Positions 1-4,682 of a DNA stretch of 5,368 nt are shown here, piece after piece. This DNA is from Candidatus Dormiibacterota bacterium. Lineage in GTDB: Bacteria; Chloroflexota; Dormibacteria; Aeolococcales; Aeolococcaceae. The DNA lies in contig PLXL01000183.1 in the NCBI GenBank assembly GCA_003153215.1, positions 1-5,368 on the forward strand, written 5' to 3'. Below the pieces are notes generated by a model. That model searched no databases. It saw only the letters and a list, made by a program, of their open reading frames with translations, and was not told the DNA's origin. Numbering within the stretch: position 1 is the first letter of the stretch; every line of letters starts with the position of its first letter. The position numbers and the translations under genes were made by a program.

Positions 1-138
1 TGGAAGGTGCACGAGGGCGGCTGGCGGCTGATCCGCACCGACGAGGGCGTCGTGGCCCTGCCACCCGTCGCCGATGACTACGGTCCGGACCGAGGCTCCT
101 CCCGCCCTCGCGCCCCCGACACCCCCTCGGCGGCCTGA
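1..138 (+). CDS. C-terminal end of a DUF222/13E12-type HNH endonuclease (partial)
   Basis: Frame 1 is open from the first base to a TGA at 136-138 and gives 45 residues starting WKVHEGGWRLIRTDEG. The block H-E-G-G-W followed by a short strand and a PPV tail is typical of the end of the HNH nuclease domain in actinobacterial DUF222 (13E12 repeat) proteins, where the last zinc/metal-site histidine precedes a [LKW]-V-H-E-G-G-W motif. The last 20 residues are rich in Pro, Arg and Ser and look like a disordered tail. Everything upstream, including the DUF222 domain and the HNH cysteines, lies outside the window. These genes occur in many copies in actinobacterial genomes and often mark variable regions; their role is unsettled. 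The family call rests on one short motif and is fairly but not fully secure. Confidence 0.72.
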   Translation, partial: WKVHEGGWRLIRTDEGVVALPPVADDYGPDRGSSRPRAPDTPSAA

Positions 139-481
139 CCGCTCCACTGTCGAGCGACGGCGAGGGAGTGTCCCCCGGCCACCCGTGAATGACCTCTCGC
201 CGTAGCGGGCCACGCCCTGTTCGATTGTCTCAGGTTAGGTGAGCCTGGGCCAGCCCAGCGTACTCACCGACAACCGATTCCAACCACGTTCTTCGTGGGG
301 TTATCCCCACAACATGGTGGTCCGTCTTACCGGGTCAGGCCCATCTTCCTGGATGACGCACCAAGGATCGCGATCACACCCATCGTGCATGGGTACAACA
401 CCGAGCGACAGCTACCTCGGCGACATCCCGCTCGACGAATGAACGTCACGCCCGCCGAGGCTTCCCCTCGATCATCGGCCC
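139..481. other. Non-coding stretch with clustered inverted repeats
   Basis: No credible gene is seen here on either strand; the open frames are short and resemble nothing I know. The right two thirds contain several perfect inverted repeats. GGTGAG 238-243 pairs with CTCACC 263-268 and encloses CTGGGC 245-250 / GCCCAG 253-258. CCACG 284-288 pairs with CGTGG 294-298. GTGGGG 295-300 pairs with CCCCAC 305-310 and competes with the previous stem. ACCCAT 378-383 pairs with ATGGGT 389-394. CCGAG 401-405 pairs with CTCGG 416-420 and competes with CGAGCG 402-407 / CGCTCG 429-434. A 10-base palindrome GATCGCGATC sits at 366-375. The region could encode a structured RNA, hold regulator sites or be a recombination relic. 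I do not recognise an RNA family. Confidence 0.45.
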
Positions 482-510
482 TTGAGGTACGAGGTGCGGG
501 GATGTACGAT
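482..510 (+). promoter_or_regulatory. Candidate sigma-70-type promoter for the 562-825 gene
   Basis: TTGAGG at 482-487 and TACGAT at 505-510 are separated by exactly 17 bases. The first matches four of six positions of TTGACA, and the second fits the actinobacterial TAnnnT -10 pattern. Transcription would begin near 517 and give a leader of about 45 bases that carries the AGGAG ribosome binding site at 552-556. The placement just before a well-formed small gene supports it; there is no experimental evidence. Confidence 0.5.
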
Positions 511-561
511 CCGAGCAGAGGTCTAACGCTACCGATTGGCTCGCGACACCTAGGAGACCAC

Positions 562-825
562 ATGCCCACTGTGATCGGCCACCACGATGTCAAGGACCAG
601 AAGCATTGGCTTGCCTCGCCGAAGCGCGAAGAGGTCTTCGGACCCCTCGGCGTCACCAACATCCGGACGTTCGTCGACCCGCAGAACCCGACCCGCGCGG
701 CGGTACTGATGGATGTTGCCGACATGGATGCTCTCATGGCCGCGATGCAGACTGAGGCGATGGTCGAGGCGATGGCATACGACGGCGTGGTCGGCGACAC
801 GTTGGTGATCCTCGTAGAGGCGTAG
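562..825 (+). CDS. Small conserved-type cytoplasmic protein, possible ferredoxin-like (ABM/Dabb-like) fold
   Basis: The protein has 87 residues. I chose the ATG at 562 because AGGAG (552-556) lies five bases before it; the frame is open further upstream to 295, but that extension has no ribosome site and looks non-coding. There is no signal peptide, membrane segment or cysteine. The N-terminal part contains HHDVKDQKHWLASPKR (7-22), then FGPLGVTNIRTFVDP (26-40), a hydrophobic strand AAVLMDVADMDALMAAM (46-62), a helix and a closing strand TLVILVEA (80-87). The strand-helix pattern at this length is reminiscent of ferredoxin-like small proteins such as antibiotic-biosynthesis-monooxygenase-type domains, and similar hypothetical proteins exist in actinobacteria as far as I recall. 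No catalytic residue can be assigned. It stands alone, with its own candidate promoter at 482-510. The gene is secure; the fold is a guess. Confidence 0.8.
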   Translation: MPTVIGHHDVKDQKHWLASPKREEVFGPLGVTNIRTFVDPQNPTRAAVLMDVADMDALMAAMQTEAMVEAMAYDGVVGDTLVILVEA

Positions 826-985
826 TTTGCCGGGAAGCGTCAGCGCCACGGGAAGCCCGAGCCTCCACGTTTGGGGCTAGCGCGAACCTGACCTCGGTGG
901 TGATCGGCCAGGCTCAGTCCTCGGCTCGCCCTGCACCGGATGGGAGGTAGGTGGCCCGCAAGGAATCTTCCCGGCGGATCTCCAA
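826..985. other. Intergenic stretch without a recognisable gene
   Basis: Between the small protein gene and the first remnant tail I find no credible coding region, RNA or strong terminator on either strand. CGGGAAGC occurs twice within 30 bases just after the 825 stop, without dyad symmetry. On the minus strand the ATG overlapping the stop of the remnant at 986-1026 opens a frame of only 25 codons with no known resemblance. Confidence 0.4.
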
Positions 986-1026
986 TGTCATTCCCCAACA
1001 CTCGGCCACGCGAGAGTGCTGTCGCT
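986..1026 (-). repeat. Copy 1 of a paired remnant: tail of a possible mobile-element gene
   Basis: Read on the minus strand, the last 13 codons are S-D-S-T-L-A-W-P-S-V-G-E-stop (1026 to 988), followed by CA. The terminal 17 bases (986-1002) are identical to 2272-2288, and the 41-base stretch matches copy 2 at 30 positions by hand alignment. Most differences within the TLAW part are silent (Leu CTC/CTT, Ala GCG/GCC, Thr ACT/ACC), which suggests the similarity was once coding. The terminal 15 bases begin TGT and end ACA, as the ends of IS3- and IS481-type elements do, with the gene stop a few bases inside the end. No transposase domain remains, so the identification as an insertion-sequence end is inference. 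Confidence 0.5.
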
Positions 1027-1041
1027 GCCACTGGAGCAAAG

Positions 1042-1137
1042 TACGACGGCGGGTGCGGGCAGCGGCTCTGGGAACGTGATATCCGCCGCCAGGGTGACGC
1101 CGTCACGCAGGGGGATCCTGACGTTGTACCGGCGCCG
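1042..1137 (-). pseudogene. N-terminal fragment of a CocE/NonD-family (X-Pro dipeptidyl-peptidase type) hydrolase
   Basis: The minus strand from 1137 to 1042 reads RRRYNVRIPLRDGVTLAADI and continues TFPEPLPAPAVV. This closely follows the opening of the CocE/NonD alpha/beta-hydrolase family, whose N-terminus has the pattern [V/I]P[L/M]RDG[V]xLAADxxxP followed by the first core strand. After about 32 residues the resemblance stops. Eleven codons further on, the same frame runs into the TLAWPSVGE-stop tail. No start codon is available in this frame upstream; the in-frame sequence between the lipoprotein stop at 1222 and here has no ATG, GTG or TTG. The catalytic Ser, Asp and His, hundreds of residues downstream in intact members, are absent. 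It is therefore a dead fragment, truncated at both ends. The family call rests on one well-conserved motif. Confidence 0.6.
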
Positions 1138-1221
1138 TGTAGCCGCATCCCGGGGACAGGAGGTCTCGAAGCACCCGGAGCGGTGAGCAGCGTGGAGCCG
1201 GGGAGTGGTCCGAGGGGGCCT

Positions 1222-2016
1222 TCAGGAGATCACGGTCACGAGATCGGTCGTGATGTCCGCGTTGTACTTCTGCATCGCAGTCCAGAGCGCGGCCAGTGAG
1301 ATGGTCTCCACCTGAGGGCCGTTGTATCCGGCGACGGAGCCTGCGCTCTCCGTGTAGGTGACGGTATCGCCAGCGGGCGTGCCGGCCGCGAAATCGTAGC
1401 CGAAGACCGCGATCATGTGCCGCGCTTGATACCCGTCCCATCCTGGAAGGGTGGCGGTCATAACATGCACGAGGACCGGGCTCCCGTGACCCGCGGCGGT
1501 GAAGCGTCCCTTCCCCGAGAGATCCGTCTCAAGCTGGGATTCGAATGCCGGCAGTGACGTGACGTGGGTTCCGGTGTACGCGTACTCCGCTGTCCCCGTG
1601 ATCTGCTCCAGGTATGCGTTGATCGCCTGTACCGCGTTGGCTCCGATGGTCCCATAGGACTCGACGACGTGCGCCGCGACGCCGATAGCATCGATCGAGG
1701 GAAGAGCGGTGGTCCAGGTCGAGAGGAGGACCGCGATCGCACCTTCGGCGCAGTAGTTCCGATGTGCATAGTCGTTCGGTTCGAGCTCGATCCGGACGGA
1801 GAGCTGGACGGTCGTGCTCGCCGTCGGCGTCGGTGCCGGCGTGGGACTCGGGGTTGTCATCGCCCTGACTTGGCGAGTCGCCGCGTTCGACGTCGCCGCT
1901 GGCGCATCCGCGGACGTGCGGAGGAGTGAGCCCTGGCCGCAGGACACCAGGAGCAGGAGGAGAAACGGGAGCAGGAGGTGGATTCGGATGCGGGGCTGCC
2001 GGCTCGCTGACTGCAC
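1222..2016 (-). CDS. Secreted lipoprotein with C39-like (papain-fold) peptidase domain
   Basis: The protein has 264 residues from a GTG at 2016. I chose this start because it gives a clean lipoprotein signal: Arg residues at 6, 9 and 11, a hydrophobic core 14-24 and lipobox L-V-S-C with the acylated Cys at 26. The frame extends to a TTG at 2166, but that would bury the signal 50 residues in; neither start has a clear ribosome site. A Pro/Thr linker (about 54-69) leads to a domain with NYC at 87-89 as the probable nucleophile, a helix after it, ARHMIAVFGYD (198-208) carrying the probable catalytic His 200, and VTYTES (219-224) where C39-type domains usually place their Asp. Here Glu 223 stands there, and the usual CGPA is CAEGA. 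It would be tethered outside the cell membrane, as a protease, amidase or inactive binder. Codon third positions look less GC-rich than in the genes after 2401. Confidence 0.72.
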   Translation of the reverse strand: MQSASRQPRIRIHLLLPFLLLLLVSCGQGSLLRTSADAPAATSNAATRQVRAMTTPSPTPAPTPTASTTVQLSVRIELEPNDYAHRNYCAEGAIAVLLSTWTTALPSIDAIGVAAHVVESYGTIGANAVQAINAYLEQITGTAEYAYTGTHVTSLPAFESQLETDLSGKGRFTAAGHGSPVLVHVMTATLPGWDGYQARHMIAVFGYDFAAGTPAGDTVTYTESAGSVAGYNGPQVETISLAALWTAMQKYNADITTDLVTVIS

Positions 2017-2271
2017 CCTTGTGCGGTCGCATAGGGGCTCGCGCCGCCGCGGCCTCGGGTGGCTTCGGCACTGGTCCAACCCTCGTATGGTCCCCTCATC
2101 GACACCCCGGGGGCCGTCCCGAATACGAAGACCCGTGCTCGAATAGGCTGCCGGATGGCGGAGCAAGAGGTGAGGGACCAGAATCCTCTCCAGGAACCTG
2201 GCTTGGCCCGTCTAAGTATCGGGGCCGGCCAGGTCCCTGTCGGAACGGCGCCTTCCGGCTCTTGGGTCGAG
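2017..2271. other. Upstream region of the lipoprotein gene, no gene recognised
   Basis: The lipoprotein frame continues open to 2166, but the translated extension is Arg/Pro-rich with no recognisable content. CGGAA 2241-2245 and TTCCG 2253-2257 form a 5-base stem around a GGCGCC core, with no U-tract. Apart from a weak candidate promoter on the minus strand I see nothing here. Confidence 0.35.
2215..2243 (-). promoter_or_regulatory. Weak candidate promoter for the lipoprotein gene
   Basis: On the minus strand CCGACA (2243-2238) and GATACT (2220-2215) are spaced by 17 bases, each matching four of six consensus positions. The resulting leader would be about 190 bases to the GTG at 2016, which is long. 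This is only suggestive. Confidence 0.22.
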
Positions 2272-2312
2272 TGTCATTCCCCAACACTGTGCCAGGCAAG
2301 GGTCGTAGGACT
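2272..2312 (-). repeat. Copy 2 of a paired remnant: tail of a possible mobile-element gene
   Basis: On the minus strand the last 13 codons (2312 to 2274) read S-P-T-T-L-A-W-H-S-V-G-E-stop, in the same register as copy 1 at 986-1026 and ending with the same 17 bases. Upstream in this frame an in-frame TGA at about 2329-2331 cuts the reading off, and no transposase motif is visible before the response-regulator gene at 2401. The two copies are about 1.29 kb apart in direct orientation and lie on either side of the lipoprotein gene and the hydrolase fragment. Confidence 0.5.
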
Positions 2313-2394
2313 CTGGTCGGTTCAGGCGATCACCCGAAGGGCTGGAGGCGTCGCGTCGGGAGGCCCGAGATGAGGCGGCCTACCGATCGTGGGG

Positions 2395-2415
2395 GCCGGC
2401 TCACTCAGCGCCGGC
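2395..2415 (-). terminator. Possible stem-loop across the response-regulator stop codon
   Basis: GCCGGC occurs at 2395-2400 and 2410-2415; being self-complementary, the two copies form a 6-bp stem around a 9-base loop that contains the TGA stop. There is no U-tract. It could act as a GC-only terminator, but with half the stem inside the coding region this is weak. Confidence 0.25.
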
Positions 2416-2880
2416 GGCGATCGTCCTGCGGATGAGCGGCATCGGCTGCGGGTGGGTGGGCATGACGTCCTCGCCGCGGATCGCCGCGAGCAGCACGCTG
2501 ATCTCGGACCCCTTGGTGACGAAGGCGGAGATGCCGGCCGCGGCGATCGTCCGGGTCACCAGCGCGTCGTCGAAGGAGGAGAAGGCGACCAGACGGATGT
2601 CGGGGCAGACCTCGCGCAGACCGCGCGCGGCCGCCCAGCCGCCCCCGTCCGGCATGTGGACGTCCATGACCGCCACGTCGGGCTGCATGCCCCGTGCGAG
2701 GCGGATCGCGTCGGGAACCCGGCTTGCGGTGGCGATGACGACCAGGGTGTCGTCGCTCTCGATGAGTGCCCTGAGAGCCTCCAGCATCACTGTATGGTCG
2801 TCGAGGAGGAGCACGGTCAGAGTGCCCGGATGCTTCCGGGAATGCTGTCCCGCGTGTGCGGTCTCACTCCGATCGGTCAC
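2401..2880 (-). CDS. Single-domain response regulator (receiver domain only)
   Basis: The protein has 159 residues. I chose the GTG at 2880 because AGGAG lies seven bases upstream (2888-2892 on the minus strand); the frame stays open much further, but that part overlaps the divergent gene and is not coding. About 20 polar residues precede a full receiver domain (about 21-137): the acidic pair Asp27-Asp28, phospho-acceptor Asp73 in VMDVHMPDGGG, Ser101 in AFSSFDD as the switch hydroxyl and Lys123 in AFVTKGS. The receiver resembles NarL/LuxR-type regulators, in which a helix-turn-helix normally follows; here only a Pro-rich tail of about 20 residues follows before the stop. No sensor kinase is nearby. 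It may relay phosphate or bind a partner protein, or be a regulator that has lost its output domain. Confidence 0.87.
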   Translation of the reverse strand: MTDRSETAHAGQHSRKHPGTLTVLLLDDHTVMLEALRALIESDDTLVVIATASRVPDAIRLARGMQPDVAVMDVHMPDGGGWAAARGLREVCPDIRLVAFSSFDDALVTRTIAAAGISAFVTKGSEISVLLAAIRGEDVMPTHPQPMPLIRRTIAAGAE

Positions 2881-2913
2881 AGATGCGCTCCTGTCTGGTG
2901 GGTGGCCGTCTGG

Positions 2914-2919
2914 AGTATG
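2914..2919 (-). promoter_or_regulatory. Possible -10 element for the response-regulator gene
   Basis: CATACT on the minus strand (2919-2914) matches four of six positions of TATAAT and would start transcription about 27 bases before the GTG at 2880. No convincing -35 element is seen at the right distance. Confidence 0.25.
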
Positions 2920-2963
2920 AAGCCGCCACAGCCACTCCGCGACAGTCGGGTGCGCCCTGTGAC

Positions 2964-2980
2964 AGTGATCCAGATTCACT
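2964..2980. promoter_or_regulatory. Operator-like inverted repeat between divergent genes
   Basis: AGTGA at 2964-2968 and TCACT at 2976-2980 form a perfect 5-7-5 inverted repeat. It lies about 84 bases upstream of the response-regulator start and 125 bases upstream of the oxidoreductase start. The geometry would suit a dimeric regulator, but a 5-base arm can occur by chance and no binding protein can be named. Confidence 0.28.
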
Positions 2981-3090
2981 ACCCGGCGCCGCGCCGCCGC
3001 TCGGCTGACCCGGGCTGATGGGAGGGCGGAGTCGCTCGCCCGACGGGAGCTCAAGCCTCCCCTGCGTCGCGAACCGCCGCGTGGCGGGAG

Positions 3091-3096
3091 TAGCGT
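3091..3096 (+). promoter_or_regulatory. Candidate -10 element of a leaderless promoter for the LLM gene
   Basis: TAGCGT fits the actinobacterial TAnnnT -10 pattern and ends nine bases before the ATG at 3106, so transcription would begin at or within a few bases of the start codon. This agrees with the lack of a usable ribosome site: the nearest purine run, GGGAG at 3086-3090, is 15 bases from the ATG. The -35 region (TCGCGA at 3067-3072, spacing 18) is poor, as is common for such promoters. Confidence 0.42.
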
Positions 3097-3105
3097 GGAT
3101 GGCGC

Positions 3106-4146
3106 ATGAAGCTGGGATTGCTCCTCGGTTTCTGGGGCGAGGCCGGCCCGCCGCCCCGGCTGCTGGAGACGGTGCGCGAGGCGGAGACGCTCGGCTACGA
3201 GTCGGTGTGGACCTCCGAGGCATTCGGCTCCGACGCCCTGACCCCGCTCGCCTGGGTCGGTGCCCACACCGAGAGGATGCGGCTCGGGACCTCGATCATG
3301 CAGATGGCTGCGCGGGCTCCCGCGGCGACGGCGATGGCGGCTCTCAGCCTCGACCACCTCTCCGGCGGGCGCTTTGTCCTCGGGCTCGGCGTGTCCGGCC
3401 CCGAGCTCGTGGAGGGCTGGTACGGGCAGCCCTTCGACCCGCCTCTGGGGCGGACCCGCGACTACGTGGAGATCGTCCGCCGCGTGCTCCGTCGACGCGA
3501 GCCGGTCGAATACCAGGGCCGCCACCTGTCACTCCCCTTGCCGGGGGGCTCCGGACTGGGCCGTCCCTTCCTCTCGATGGTGAGACCGCTTCGTCCCGAC
3601 CTCCCCATCCTGCTGGCCGCCGAGGGCCCGAGGAACGTCGCCCTCGCCCGCGAGATCGCGGACGGCTGGATCGCCACCTACTACTCCCCGTACCGTGACG
3701 CGCACTACCGCGCGGCCCTGGCGGAGGGGGCGGCTCGCGCGGGTGCGCGGGCCACCGCGGAGGGCTTCGAGATCGTCGCCACCGTGCCGCTCATCGTCGA
3801 TGACGACGTCGAGGCCGCCGCCGACCGGCTGCGCGGTCTCTTCGCACGCTTCATCGGCGGTATGGGGCCGCGCGGGCGCAACTTCCACTACAACGCCTTT
3901 GTGCGGATGGGGTACGAGGAGATCGCCACCCGGGTGCGCGACCTCTGGCTGGAGGGGCGCGCGGAGGAGTCGGCGGCGGCGATCCCCACCGCGATGATCG
4001 AGCAGGTCGCCCTCATCGGGCCGGCGCCCAAGATCCGGGACGAGCTCGTCGAATGGAGGCGGTCCCTGCCGACGACCCTGCTCGTCCACGTGACCCCGGA
4101 ACCCGCCGTGCTCCGCCAGGTCGCGGAGCTGGTGCTCGACGGATGA
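3106..4146 (+). CDS. F420-dependent LLM-class oxidoreductase
   Basis: The protein has 346 residues, normal for the luciferase-like monooxygenase superfamily, which forms a TIM barrel and in actinobacteria mostly uses coenzyme F420. It opens with MKLGLLLGFWGEAGPPP, close to the start of the mycobacterial Rv3520c-type subgroup. It continues with AETLGYESVWTSEAFGSDA (26-44) and RMRLGTSIMQMAARAPAATAMAA (57-79), where the ARxP turn is conserved. Next come the signature LDHLSGGRFVLGLGVSGP (82-99), a substrate/cofactor-loop region GWYGQPFD (104-111) and PILLAAEGPRNVALAREIADGW (about 168-189). It probably carries out hydride transfer between F420 and an unknown organic substrate in the cytoplasm. The start is the first ATG in frame after the upstream intergenic region. 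Its TGA overlaps the ATG of the next gene, so the two are translated together. The family is secure; the substrate is unknown. Confidence 0.92.
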   Translation: MKLGLLLGFWGEAGPPPRLLETVREAETLGYESVWTSEAFGSDALTPLAWVGAHTERMRLGTSIMQMAARAPAATAMAALSLDHLSGGRFVLGLGVSGPELVEGWYGQPFDPPLGRTRDYVEIVRRVLRRREPVEYQGRHLSLPLPGGSGLGRPFLSMVRPLRPDLPILLAAEGPRNVALAREIADGWIATYYSPYRDAHYRAALAEGAARAGARATAEGFEIVATVPLIVDDDVEAAADRLRGLFARFIGGMGPRGRNFHYNAFVRMGYEEIATRVRDLWLEGRAEESAAAIPTAMIEQVALIGPAPKIRDELVEWRRSLPTTLLVHVTPEPAVLRQVAELVLDG

Positions 4147-4625
4147 CGGTGGTTGACCTCGACGTCCGCCGCTACCAGGACGGCGACCACGACGCGGTGT
4201 GGGAACTGCACAACCTCGCCCTGCACGCAGTCGCAGCCCATGCTGGCAACGGTCCGTGGGACGACGATCTGCACCACATCCAGGAGGTGTACCTCGACGC
4301 CAGAGGAGAGTTCCTGGTCGGCATGCTCGCGGGCAGGATCGTGGCCATCGGCGCCCTGCGCCGGCAGGACGAGACCACCGCCGAGCTGAAGCGGATGCGG
4401 GTCAACCCCGACGTTCAAGGGCGCGGTTTCGGGCGCATCGTCCTGTGCCGCCTCGAGGAGCGGGCGCGCGAGCTCGGCTACCGCCGCCTGGTTCTGGACA
4501 CCACCGAGCGCCAGGTCGCGGCGATCGCCCTCTACCGGTCCGAGGGCTTCGCCGAGACGGGTCGCGGCCAGGTGCTGGGGTTCCCGTGCATCTTCTTCGC
4601 CAAGGAGCTCGCGGCGAAAGCGTGA
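4143..4625 (+). CDS. GNAT-family N-acetyltransferase
   Basis: The protein has 160 residues, the usual size for a single GNAT domain. It starts at an ATG that overlaps the stop of the LLM gene (ATGA, 4143-4146), which implies translational coupling and decides the start over in-frame codons inside the upstream gene. Core motifs: strand FLVGMLAGRIVAIGAL (57-72), then AELKRMRVNPDVQGRGFGRIV (80-100). The latter contains the acetyl-CoA pyrophosphate loop Q92-G-R-G-F-G97. The helix is followed by LVLDTTERQVAAIALYRSEGF (116-136), with the A-L-Y-R-S-E-G-F motif B typical of the superfamily; Tyr131 is the usual general-acid candidate. It transfers acetyl from acetyl-CoA to an amine, perhaps a small molecule, or a protein N-terminus. 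The substrate is not predictable from the domain. Pairing with an F420 enzyme could mean both act on the same compound, but that is inference. Confidence 0.92.
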   Translation: MTVVDLDVRRYQDGDHDAVWELHNLALHAVAAHAGNGPWDDDLHHIQEVYLDARGEFLVGMLAGRIVAIGALRRQDETTAELKRMRVNPDVQGRGFGRIVLCRLEERARELGYRRLVLDTTERQVAAIALYRSEGFAETGRGQVLGFPCIFFAKELAAKA

Positions 4626-4627
4626 GC

Positions 4628-4650
4628 CCGCCCGGCCCCCAGGAGGGCGG
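4628..4650 (+). terminator. GC stem-loop just after the GNAT stop
   Basis: CCGCCC 4628-4633 pairs perfectly with GGGCGG 4645-4650 around an 11-base loop, beginning two bases after the GNAT stop codon. There is no U-tract. It could be a partial terminator or an RNA-stability element between the GNAT and DoxX genes. Confidence 0.3.
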
Positions 4651-4652
4651 AA

Positions 4653-4682
4653 GGAGGGCGCCGGGCAGCGCCGGTGGCGACA
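4653..4682 (+). promoter_or_regulatory. Strong Shine-Dalgarno held apart from the DoxX start by a hairpin
   Basis: GGAGG at 4653-4657 is the best ribosome site in this gap but lies 25 bases before the ATG at 4683. GGCGC 4657-4661 and GCGCC 4668-4672 form a perfect 5-bp stem around a 6-base loop. If folded, the stem would bring GGAGG to about ten bases from the ATG. A weaker GGTGG at 4673-4677 has normal five-base spacing without folding, so the structure may not matter. Confidence 0.28.

Noticed and set aside
230..248. Iron-box-like sequence around AGGTTAGGTGAGCCT (DtxR/IdeR type)
   Set aside because: About 13 of 19 positions fit the consensus and the right half is poor; the nearest downstream gene is more than 300 bases away.
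301..311. DnaA-box-like TTATCCCCACA
   Set aside because: It carries an extra C compared with TTATCCACA, is single, and forms part of a hairpin; there is no cluster and no origin gene nearby.
295..561. Upstream extension of the 87-aa gene to 295
   Set aside because: The extension has no ribosome site, reads as Arg/Pro/His-rich random sequence and overlaps the candidate promoter at 482-510.
840..1148. 102-codon minus-strand frame
   Set aside because: It is Arg/Ser/Pro-rich without known motifs; the convincing CocE motif and the shared tail lie in a different frame of the same strand.
2017..2166. Longer lipoprotein starting at TTG 2166
   Set aside because: It would place the signal peptide 50 residues from the N-terminus; the GTG at 2016 gives a normal lipoprotein signal.
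2241..2257. Stem CGGAA/TTCCG as a terminator of the response-regulator gene
   Set aside because: It is about 145 bases beyond the stop, has only five base pairs and no U-tract.
986..2288. The 17-base repeats as attachment sites of an integrated element
   Set aside because: No integrase or excisionase lies between them, and the similarity extends into a shared coding tail, which fits paralogous gene ends better than att sites.
2881..3525. Upstream extension of the response regulator across the divergent gap and into the LLM gene
   Set aside because: It is antisense to a clear LLM gene, and GTG 2880 has a well-spaced AGGAG.
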